From: Tubiluchus corallicola
Taxonomy: Eukaryota; Priapulida; Priapulimorpha; Priapulimorphida; Tubiluchidae
Length of the DNA: 64,000 nucleotides
Reading direction: 5' to 3'
NCBI GenBank assembly: GCA_030141605.1
Contig: JAQGDQ010000150.1
Span: 356,627-420,626 of the forward strand
This document shows positions 1 through 9,600 of this stretch, in pieces. The notes beneath the pieces were generated by a model that made no database searches, was not told the origin of the DNA, and was given only the letters and a program-made list of their open reading frames with translations. The position numbers were made by a program, and so were the translations under genes. Each line of letters begins with the position of its first letter. Position 1 is the first letter of the stretch.

Positions 1-450
1 TCTTCCTCAAGAACTCCTCCAAGTGATTCTTGAAAACATTTACATTGGGCGAGGTCATTGCTTTCTCTAATAACCAGTTCCAGGTGTTAATAATTTTTTC
101 ACTGAAACTGCATTTTCTAAGACCAAGTCTAGACCTTCTTTTCACAAATTTTTTTGGAGTTAGCCCTCATTTTGCTATCATCACTAACAGCAAAAAAGTC
201 ATTACATTGCTGACCATTACGTACATTACAATCCATTCATAATTCTAAAAGCTTCAATCAATTCTGCTCTCTGTCGATGGTGTTCGAGGGGCTAGGTTCA
301 TTAATCTGTATCTGTTGATTTTATGTTCATAATTATGTTAAAAACTAAGACACTCAGTCAAGTCTTTAGATCTCTTTTGTACACCTTCCAGCAATCTAAT
401 TATCTTTTATTTATGGCTTCGCTCTCAGTGCTTGCTATGCAGTAATGTGA
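1..450 (-). mobile_element. LINE reverse transcriptase C-terminal remnant (CR1/L2-like)
   Basis: Read on the minus strand with frameshifts and stops, this stretch gives the usual tail of a CR1/L2-type non-LTR retrotransposon. It shows a 'lle-gvqkrs' start, a 'rlkslnLaPleyRR' type segment, an 'FFavsddSKmRaNSKK' type segment, then 'FS-KiiNtWNwL' and 'spnvnvFKnhLeeFL'. The last segment lies near position 1, so the element runs leftward. No intact frame remains. The family call rests on remembered consensus. Confidence 0.6.
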
Positions 451-639
451 GTGCGTTAGTTAATTACGAAATTGAATTAAGAAGATACCATAGAGATCTT
501 ATTGAGATTTATAAAATACCAAACAAGAAAAGAAAATATTTTGCCTAAAAATTTTAAATAATTTTAAATAATTTAGTTTTCATTCTAAAACTAGAGGACA
601 TACAGTAGTTTAAAACTGTTTAAAGAATTTATCATGTCT

Positions 640-800
640 TGACATCCGTAAATATTCATTTACTGCGAGAGTAATTAATGAATGGAATAATCTGCCTGCC
701 ACGGTGATTGCCGCACCAAACATAGTAAAGTTCAAATCTTTAATCGACAATTTTAATGTGGAAAAATATGGGGTTTCCATGAGTGTACTAATGATGACAG
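640..800 (+). mobile_element. LINE 3'-terminal coding remnant
   Basis: A short plus-strand frame reads RVINEWNNLPATVIAAPN followed by FKSLIDNF, which matches the extreme C-terminus of CR1/L2-like LINE reverse transcriptases (pattern 'R.vN.WN.LP..vv.apsl..FKs.Ld'). It faces the leftward remnant at 1-450, so two LINE 3' ends converge here. Only this terminal segment is readable. Confidence 0.55.
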
Positions 801-1218
801 TATAACAGTATGTCCAGTCCAGTATTATTGATATTGGGCAGGCAGAACTTTAAAAATAATTAATATAAGAACTCCGCCCTCAAGGCAGGTAAACAGAGCA
901 GTAATCCAGCAAGAAACTATAGTCACTGCTTGTCAGCCAGTGGCTTGTCAGCACAAATTCTGGAAAACTATTCGTCAAAAAAATGGAGATGTCGTTAAAA
1001 CGAGCTGAAATCATGTTACAAGTCTTACCTAGCGATGAACCTTACTGCAAGACAGAAATTTGCCGGTTTTGATTATTGTTCTGATCTTGCTTTTGATATC
1101 AGGTAAGAATCTTTTTTATTGAAATTGTGTTACTAAATTGAGCCTAAGTAAATGATGATATCGCATTATTGTCCTATATTAATAATATTAGTTACATTTA
1201 TATTGCGATCTAGAAACA

Positions 1219-2550
1219 AACCTCTCCCAAGTGAAGACATTGTACAAATGTGAGTGGGAAATGATTATGATTCATGAAGCGAGAGAGAAGCAAAATACCG
1301 GACTGAAAAAGAAATTTGAAAATCAACAGATGGAAATCGATGTGCTTAAGATGAAACGAGTTTGGCCAGTAGTAGTGAAGAAGAAGTGAAGAGACTAAGA
1401 GGAGAAAAAGGAAGGGCTGGAAGTTAAAAACTTACAGAGAGAGGCGATAGGCGCTATTACACTTTCGCACCGCCTAGCTTTTCCTGGCCTATTGGTTGTT
1501 CTCACGCCTGCAGGCCAGAAAGCAGACCAACAGGCGTAATATACACCATATTCCCATAACATTATTGCTTCTTACGCTTTATAAGTCCAGATTAAAATCA
1601 TGCATTACTTACCTACCGCCGCCATTAAAAGCTGCACGTGAATAACCGTGTTTACACCACTGATGCGCAATCGCTCTCGCGCAGTGACGATCTGGCCCTT
1701 AACATGTATTTTTAGTTTCTTCGCATAATTTATGATTATTAGAGTTGCTGCCACGGAAGTTTGTATCGTATCGCGGGTGGGCCTGGACACCTTATTTTAG
1801 ACCACTGCAGTTATTTATCATTAATTTTATTTATTACTGTAGTATTATTACTATTAGATTACAAAAAAAGTAAAAGTTTTTTCTTTATTTCGTAAATGCG
1901 GTGAAGATGAAAGTGTGTCACGTGCCTTTTAAGCTAGGCCCTGATAATGCATAAACTAGTACGAAATTCGTCACGTGACTACACACACAAACAAGATGGC
2001 GATACGCCCTGTATAGGTGTAGAACTGTGAATACAGCGTAATTATTGGTAATTATACCTAAATATATTATTAAATTACAATTAGATTAGCGGAAACATTC
2101 ACTGATGACGTAAGAATAATAGAATGATGACTTCCGAGCCTAAAAACGAGTAATAACCTAGAAAAAGCTAGGCGGTGCGAAAGTGTATTAGCGCCGAGGC
2201 GATAACTTATAAGGGAGAACTAGAATAGACTGATACAAAGTGAATCTGCTGATACAAAAACTAATATCCCTAAATCAGTATGCAAATGATCTAAAAAAGT
2301 CAACACACAAAAATTTAGAATTGAAAACGGCATGTCAAAATAGTGCCAGATCTAAAAATCAAAAAACAAACCTAGTCACTCTAATTTCTAAAAACGTTGA
2401 GGCTGAAATTCAAAATATATAAAGAAAGTGAAGTGGGTAAAAACACTTTCTGCAGAGAATCCCAGTGGTCCGCACAGTAGGAGATGCTGGAATTTTGACA
2501 AGAATGATGTTTGCAAATATGGTAACAGCTGTTACTTTGAACACAAGTAA
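1219..2550 (+). pseudogene. Decayed coiled-coil plus CCCH zinc-finger ORF, probable retroelement ORF1
   Basis: I do not recognise a named family. Before the insertion at 1450, a frame starting near 1219 is rich in K, E, Q and M and looks coiled-coil. Sequence picks up again after 2204. Near 2485-2550 a frame encodes a CCCH finger with spacing C-x8-C-x5-C-x3-H, reading CWNFDKNDVC then KYGNSCYFEH. Stops and frameshifts lie between. Coiled coil followed by a CCCH knuckle is a layout seen in some LINE ORF1/gag-like proteins, so a dead retroelement is the best guess; a decayed host gene is the alternative. Confidence 0.4.
1450..2195. mobile_element. Non-autonomous TIR element with 9-bp target duplication (Mutator-like)
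   Basis: The ends are inverted copies: left GGCGCTATTACACTTTCGCA and right, reverse-complemented, GGCGCTAATACACTTTCGCA, continuing with CCGCCTAGCTTTT for about 33 bp in total. Flanking copies of GAGGCGATA at 1441-1449 and 2196-2204 form a perfect 9-bp target duplication, the length typical of Mutator-like elements. The 746-bp body has no convincing transposase. The insertion splits a continuous frame of the decayed ORF around it. Confidence 0.8.
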
Positions 2551-2889
2551 GTGGTAGAGGATATGAAAAAAAAGGTAGAAACAAACCAAGATTTACCAAC
2601 ACAACCATTTGCAGACAGTGTTAGAAAGAAGTCAGTATGGCAGTCAACAAACATATTTCAGAACTTGATATACAAATATCTGGAGAATCTATAAAGACTC
2701 ATGATGCCCAGCAAAGTGGAGCAGCCAGCAGCTTATACAGTGAAACAGCATCTTGACCTTATAACTCCACTTGAAAGTACTAGCAGAGAAGCCAGTTTGG
2801 GTACTAGATCAAGTACTGCAACCTTTTTGTTATACTGGCTTGTTTATTAATTACAGAATATCTGAGTGTGACCAAAATAGTGTGTGACT

Positions 2890-3125
2890 TCTTTCTCTTT
2901 CTCACCATCCTCCTGGTAGATTTTCATCTGTCAGCCGGCGAACACTTGCTGTGTTCGCCATGAGTTACTTGAGCAAAAAGTACTTCAGTGACTTGCTAGG
3001 TCTATCCTGAAGGATTTGGTCCACAGCTCCTTATTTGAATATTCGGAGCACCCTGGCTCGTGAGCCAGGGGTCCCCCATCCGCCACCCGGGGGATGCGCC
3101 CGGTAGGGGTTTACTCCCCCCCGAG
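2890..3125 (-). mobile_element. GC-rich SINE-like insertion with 11-bp target duplication
   Basis: AGTGTGTGACT occurs at 2879-2889 and again at 3126-3136, bracketing 236 bp. Read on the minus strand, the insert opens with a GC-rich head (3043-3125) very unlike its surroundings and ends in an A/G-rich tail (gtgagaaagagaaagaag). It contains two perfect hairpins: ggcgaacac/gtgttcgcc at 2937-2959 and a ccctggctc/gagccaggg stem near 3050-3070. A variable-length duplication and an A-rich tail indicate target-primed retrotransposition. The head may derive from a LINE 5' end. I see no clear Pol III boxes. Confidence 0.6.
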
Positions 3126-3183
3126 AGTGTGTGACTATTTAGCATATTGTATGATTTGAGTTATTTTCTGCCATTTAGGTGAT

Positions 3184-6100
3184 ATGGAATTGGAAGATAC
3201 TGTTTTGCACATTCTCCAAAATGAACTAAACCCTATTACGACTGGAAATCTAATAAGATTATGCAGTTTAGAAAGGGACGCCAAGAAAAGAGTCAACTCT
3301 GTGTTATATGCTATGGAAAGAAAAGGCCTGATACAGAAAGCGCAAGTAAAATGCTGTGTATTCGTTTATATATTGTTACTTCAAATAAGTAATTGAATTG
3401 TGTATTGTTTTTTATAAACATATGTTACAGTCAGTATGCAAAATTTAGACATTTTGTAAAATCCCTAGACATTTCACATACTGGGACAATTTTAAAGCTT
3501 CCTCTACGGCTGCAAAACTTCGACTCTTTATTATCATGAATCAAAAGGCTGTTACCTTTTCATCAACAAAAGTTTCACTCCATCTTGAACATCATATACC
3601 AATATTACCTCACCATTATCACTGTCCACAAATGAGTAATCATCCAGGGCATCGAGTAGCATGTTTTCATTGGTTAGGATATGTCATCATAATGCAGGAA
3701 ATCAAGATTGCATTTCTTTTGCTGAGTATTCCAGCAAGTTAATTGTCAATTGGCATTGGATGCAACATCAAAAACCTATGAAACAAGTTTTTAAGAGCAA
3801 AGATCTAAACTCAGCAATGACCAAGCTCATGTCATCTCAACCTGCCTCTATGGTTGCGAAATTTGGATTCTATTATCATGACATAAAAAGCTCAAACCTT
3901 TTCATTAACAAAGCTTTACATCAATTATCAATTGTACGTCACTAACATCGCTATCTCAGAAATGAGTAAGCATCCAGAGTAGCGAGTCCACCATCAAGAA
4001 ACATCATCATTAGTCAAGAGATTTTATCAGAATGCAGGATCCCAGGCTCACCACTTTTCTTCTGTTCTCTTCAAATTCTTTTCAGTGAACTCTGAACTGG
4101 CAAAAGACCATAAGGATGCCTTCTTCACCGCTACAAAGACCAGTTAAAACACACTCTCAAACAAACATGAGTCAAACATTCAGTAACTATGCCTAACAGC
4201 ATGCCAGTTGGCATCAGACCATTCACAATGAAGCCGAGAGGAGGTGAGAAAGCAACAAAAGGGCAAGATCCAGATTTGACAAGCTCAGTTGGAAACTGCT
4301 GCTCCAAAACTCGAATGCTGTCTGTGTTACCACAAGTTTCATGCAAGAATTTGTCTTTCGAGTTCTGACTCATCAACATCACCACCACAGAAGAGGAATA
4401 ATACTGCAGGGAATTTAAATTCTCAAACATAACGAAAGGCAAATGGACGACCGAAGGAATCTGTTACGTGGTAGTGTGGTGCACTATATATATAGATAAA
4501 ACAGAAGATTGATTAAGACTAAAGTAAAGTATTATTAGCAAGAAGACTTGAAATAACTACAACCAAGAGTAAACTGATGGTGCCATCTATAGGCTTCAAT
4601 TACAAGTTCACGTAACAGAACCTATTTAACCACGCAAATTTTCCAAGCCATGACATGAAACTTGACTTCATGCATTCCCTAAAGTAAAATCGGTATTATA
4701 TAAAATGCCTTGAAAAATTACATAAAACACCTGTCAACTTCTTTTTAGATTAACTAAAATTTATTCAGCTTTTTATAATATAACTATAAAAAAGTATATC
4801 CAAATCCAGTAATTACACACTGCCTAATTTCTAATGAGCTTTTGCATTAGACATAGTGCTTAGGAAAAGCGTGGAAGAAATTATTTTAGGTTTTCTACAT
4901 GGTTTCTGTAGAGAACACCCTTTTTCATACTTTACCTATAACATACATACAGTATAACTAAACCTAACATTTTGTTCAATATATAGTTAACCTAGCTGCG
5001 AACCATAGCCTAACACATATTAGCAGGACTTAGTTAGAATGGGTGGTTTTGGTAAGACCAGAATTCTGGCTTATTACCGAGTCTAATAATGTAACATGAG
5101 ACATTGAACTGGCAAAGGTGTCTTACCATATTTGGCTGTAAAAACATTGCCTTTCAACCAAAAAAAAATTCCAAAATAGCCTGTTTCATTTTGAATAAAA
5201 CTTTACAATGAATATTTAACTCATTGGTCAGTCATCAATTTATTGACTTGGCATTGCTTCACCTTGACCGCTTATCTGTAGCAAATACTCCATAATATTA
5301 GTTACTTTCTACTTGCGGCATAAGCTTTGCTATTTACTGTTAAGCTCTGCATAGTCTAGGCTTCCCTATGGAATCAATTCTAATGTTACCATTTTAAGCT
5401 GTCAAGCCTGCTGCTGTAAAACTTATTTGTTATTTTTACAAAGATACTGCATTTGTGGTAACTTTATGTTAAGTGACTTTGTAATTATGGTTAATTTTGT
5501 TACTGTTAAAGAGAACATTCTGTGTTATATCACATTTGCCATTTTAGCTACATTAATTTTACCTCTGATGTTAATATAGCTGATAATTTACTAATATCTA
5601 TGTTTGATTATATTTCAGGACTCTCCGCCTTCCTGGATCCTGCATGAAAGTAGTGTGTCTGGGGTGAAAAGCAGCAATGTTTCAACTGGCTTGGTCGTAA
5701 CTGAGGAGCCTATTAAGTCAACTTCAATTTTGGAAGACAAAATTTTAAAGTACCTTTGCAATTTTGGCAGAACAACTTTTAAAGCTATTGACGTTGCCAA
5801 GGGAGTTGGTTGCAGATCTAAAAAAGATGTGAATCCAGCTCTGTACAATTTGCTGAAGCGTGGCTTAGTAGTAAAAACAGATACTCAACCACCTCATTGG
5901 TGCTTGGCTTCTTATGGAACTTACCTTCCTAACAATGTAGTGGATCACACTATTGGGCAATCAATCGCGGGCGAAAGTCGACATCACAGCAGGTCTTTGG
6001 CACAAGAGTTTCATCTACAACAAAGAGTCAAAAATGACTGTGACTTGTCAATTGTTCCACAAAATGGTTTTGTACATATACCAGATGCACCACATGTGCT

Positions 6101-6544
6101 TCCTAAAGGATACCAGATGCTTATGCAACATCAAGATGTTGAGCATAAAAACGTAATGTTGGCCTCTGTAATGCAGCAAGTGGATGTCAGTCATCATTGG
6201 AATCCGTATAATATTTCAAGCCAAACGCATAAGGCATTTAGCTGGCCTCAAGTAGGAACTGCAAACAAAATCTTTTATAGTAACCAAGAACCTGTTTCTG
6301 CAAATTCTCACTTGAACACACCTCTTCGTGGACCTTGCAGTTCGATTTCTGGTCTTCGTAATGCTTCATGCGTCAGGGAATGTAAAGATACTTTACCTGC
6401 AAGTCCAGCTATGATACTCAATAGTGATATGTTTGCTGTATTAAATAAAAATCCTATTAGTGCATTAATTGAATATGGACAAGCGCGGCATTATGGTGTA
6501 GACCTGAAGATTTTACAGTGCTGGGGACCTTCTCATGCTCCAAA
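3184..6544 (+). other. ADAR: ADAR exons 1-2: paired Z-alpha domains and start of dsRBD
   Basis: Exon 1 (3184-3345) encodes the helices of Z-alpha 1, with KKRVNSVLY and its contact residues N38 and Y42. The beta-hairpin residues P57, P58 and W60 (DSPPSW) come from exon 2, across a phase-0 intron of 2.3 kb. Z-alpha 2 lies wholly in exon 2, with [10 protein letters not shown] (N126, Y130) and QPPHW (P145, P146, W148). In human ADAR1 Z-alpha the equivalents are N173, Y177, P192, P193 and W195; in human Z-beta the Tyr is lost. The rest of exon 2 is a His/Ser/Asn-rich linker, then [10 protein letters not shown] opens the dsRBD. Intron 1 (3346-5618) holds no feature I recognise. Confidence 0.9.
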
Positions 6545-6579
6545 GTAAGTTCTAGTGACCAAATCTTATTTGATGATAA

Positions 6580-6634
<55 letters not shown>

Positions 6635-9600
6635 TTTTTTAAAGTCACTGTATATCATCGCATATGATTACATCTGTCGTTTACTTTTGCTATTTACTTA
6701 TAACTTTCTTTTCTTTCAAAATCCTGTGAAAACTGGTAATTCATAGCAAATAACTATTCATAATTCTTTGTAGCATTTTTACTACCACTAAATGTAGAAA
6801 TGAGTTTATTAATTACTTCATTTATATTTTCCTTGAAGAACCAGACTGTTTTACGTATGACTTCTTTGCTTTTTATAGTTGTTCTCTTAGTATGCCATTC
6901 ATAATTTGGGCTATAATAATAATATAATAATAATTTTTATTTAATGTCGGCTTTTGGGGTGAACAATTAACATAAGCTCCAAAGAGCTGTTGGGCCAACT
7001 GTAAAAAACAATCTACAACTACATAATTATGGACTATTATTACTCCACATTTACCCTAAAGACCACGCGCCAGGCAGCGCAACAGCAGATACCATTTTTT
7101 AAAGTCTTTTGTATGACACGGCCCAGTGGCGTGCAGTCCATACATGCAACACATGCACTGCATGCCTTCTAATTTCTAAAAAATAATTATGATGTAAAAA
7201 TCACTTGTAAATATTTCTAATAATTAACTATTACTGCTAATATTTATTAACATTTTACGCTCATATTGTATTATAATGTCAGTAGGCTATAGGTTTTGCT
7301 AAACCATTACACTAAGAAGCGACGGAGCTGTACACATTCACATTATTTTCCAGTGTGAAAGCACACTCATTACAATTTAGACAGGGAGCTTGGCTTAATC
7401 GAAACTTGTCCAATCACAATTAACGGCAGCATTGTTTGTTTTTATCCCAGCCTTATCCGTGAGAGAAATGCGCCATTCATTCCACTTAGGTTTTCCCTGC
7501 CCAGCTACACGTGAATGCATCACATGTTTTGTTTGAGCCATTGTTTAATACGTATGGGTACTGTAGTTGATAGAGTTCTGTAGCTGCTGTAGAGTGATAG
7601 GTAATAACTATGACTTGGTGTTTACCTGTTTTATAAATTACTGTAGTGTTTGGACTTTTCGTTGTGTTAATTTCAGTTTTCAGCACATCAGTATTTTTAT
7701 TGCGTTAGTTGTTATAGTTGTTGGGTGCCGAGTAACCCACTAGCCGAAGTAGGCTGCGTCGTACATGGGCTAGCCAAAGTAGGATGCGTCGTACATGGGC
7801 TAGCCAAAGTAGGACGTGTCGTACATGGGCTGCCCAAGTAGGACACTAGCGATTTCTGTCGAGAATCGAGATTTATGACATAATAAAACATAAAACTAAA
7901 TTTGGTTTAGAAAAAAGCTTTATGGTAATGATGGATAGTCCTTGACAAATGTATTTTTACAACAATATAATCATTATTGTTAGCTCCATAAATATCATCA
8001 TAATATTAAACTAAGTATCTAATGCTTTAAAGAGAGGAACTATGTAGGGCACATAACTCGTTAAGCCGTTTACTTAGCAGAAAACGATTATTTATCCAAG
8101 AGGGATTGAAAGGGATCACCTGTCTGTGAAGCAAAACAAAATAAAAAATGATATACCTTAAGCAAATGTTGCAATGTCCTACTTCGGCTAGTGGATTACT
8201 CGGCACTCTACAATAGTGATCCCGATCATAGGACTTTAGTGTAGTGTTAATGCAGTAGTTAGACTTCAGTATGCGAGAAGTGCATGTGTGGTAAGCATTT
8301 CTTTTACATCATTTCTATATTAACATACTTTTAATTAGCTAGGACGTAAGGTTTGGTTTTAAAACAAGGTATACAGCTTTGGCACTAGTTGAATTACACT
8401 ACATAATTGTAGCTTAAATCTGCGTCAGTTACAAGAAATACCCCATATTACAACTCTCCCCCGATTTGGAATTTTTAATTGAGATTTCAGTGATAACCTC
8501 CCTTTCTCCAGATTTGCCTCCCAATTGCTACCTCAACGTCAACAAAATGCGATCGCGGTGAGATAGAACTTCCCTTCTCTTTGGAGGAAATAGAATCGCC
8601 CATCGACGGTGCTAGACAACGTGAAACAAAAATTGTCTGGGAAATAGCTATAATCTTTCTCTACATTATATACAAAAGTTATAGATAAATTTGCTTAAAA
8701 AATGACTTATTATATGTACATTTTTCACGTTTGAGGCTGTCTGTGTACCAGAATTTAGATCTCATTTGAGGCCTCCAAAATACCCTGAAATACAGGAAAA
8801 TGCATTGGCAGCAGGGGCTCTGCCGTGTACCCCGCTGGGGGAACTTACAGCTCTCCCCCAGACAGCTGCTTGCCTGCATCGTTCCACGACCCACTGCACG
8901 CCACTAACGTGACCGCTGCATCGAACACACAACCAAGACGGAAAGCATATGCGTTGCCACTAGAATAGGTTTTAACTGGTTCAGGATTAGTCTTTGCTTT
9001 ATTTCCATTATTCTGTTGTATTTCCTGAGCTGCTGCTGAAACTTATAACGGGGCTTAAAAGAGGAATATCACCAAAATTAAGTTGAGCTTGAATAACTCG
9101 TGAATATATTGCGAATGGAAGTACATATCTTGTTCTTCATGTTTCAGAATCCTTGACAAAAGTTCAGATAAAATTGCGCACAAAATGAACATTTGGTAGG
9201 CTGCTATTGAGCATGGACATGTGCCTGCACCTCCGTGAAAATTGCCGTATTACAGAGGAATCTTGACAGTACGTCACAAGGGGAAAACACCTACATTATA
9301 CGCACTATGCACAACACTGTTTGAGTATTTGTTTACACCAGCATTACTGATTTAACTGACTGAAACATGAAAAAGTTAAAATGTTCATAAATGTTTAATC
9401 ACTAATTGTACAGCTAATTTGTCATAGTCTCTCTTTCCATGAGTTCCTGATAAAATGAAGCTGTCACTAAAAATTGTCACACTAACGTTATAATTATGCT
9501 TCAGTAAGTTTCTCTGCATTGAAAAAATTCATTGGTTCTTCTAGCAGAATGAAGTTACTTTATCGGACTTGTTTTTACAAGAAAAGTACTTTTATTACCA

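Larger units (their letters stand above)
7124..8906. mobile_element. hAT-like TIR element in ADAR intron 2, hosting a nested element
   Basis: The left end CAGTGGCGTGCAGT (7124) is matched by the reverse complement of the right end, TAGTGGCGTGCAGT (ending 8906). The CAGTGGCG start is typical of several hAT groups. Flanks ACACGGCC (7116-7123) and ACGTGACC (8907-8914) agree at 5 of 8 positions, the three differences being transitions, as expected of an old 8-bp duplication. A separate TIR element sits inside at 7720-8211. I see no transposase frame. Confidence 0.5.

Noticed and set aside
3536-4442. Several 68-103 codon frames in ADAR intron 1
   Set aside because: None shows a domain; they overlap each other on both strands, and no splice context supports them.
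6457-6746. Frames encoding alternating Tyr-Ile on both strands
   Set aside because: Translations of the (TA)n tract.
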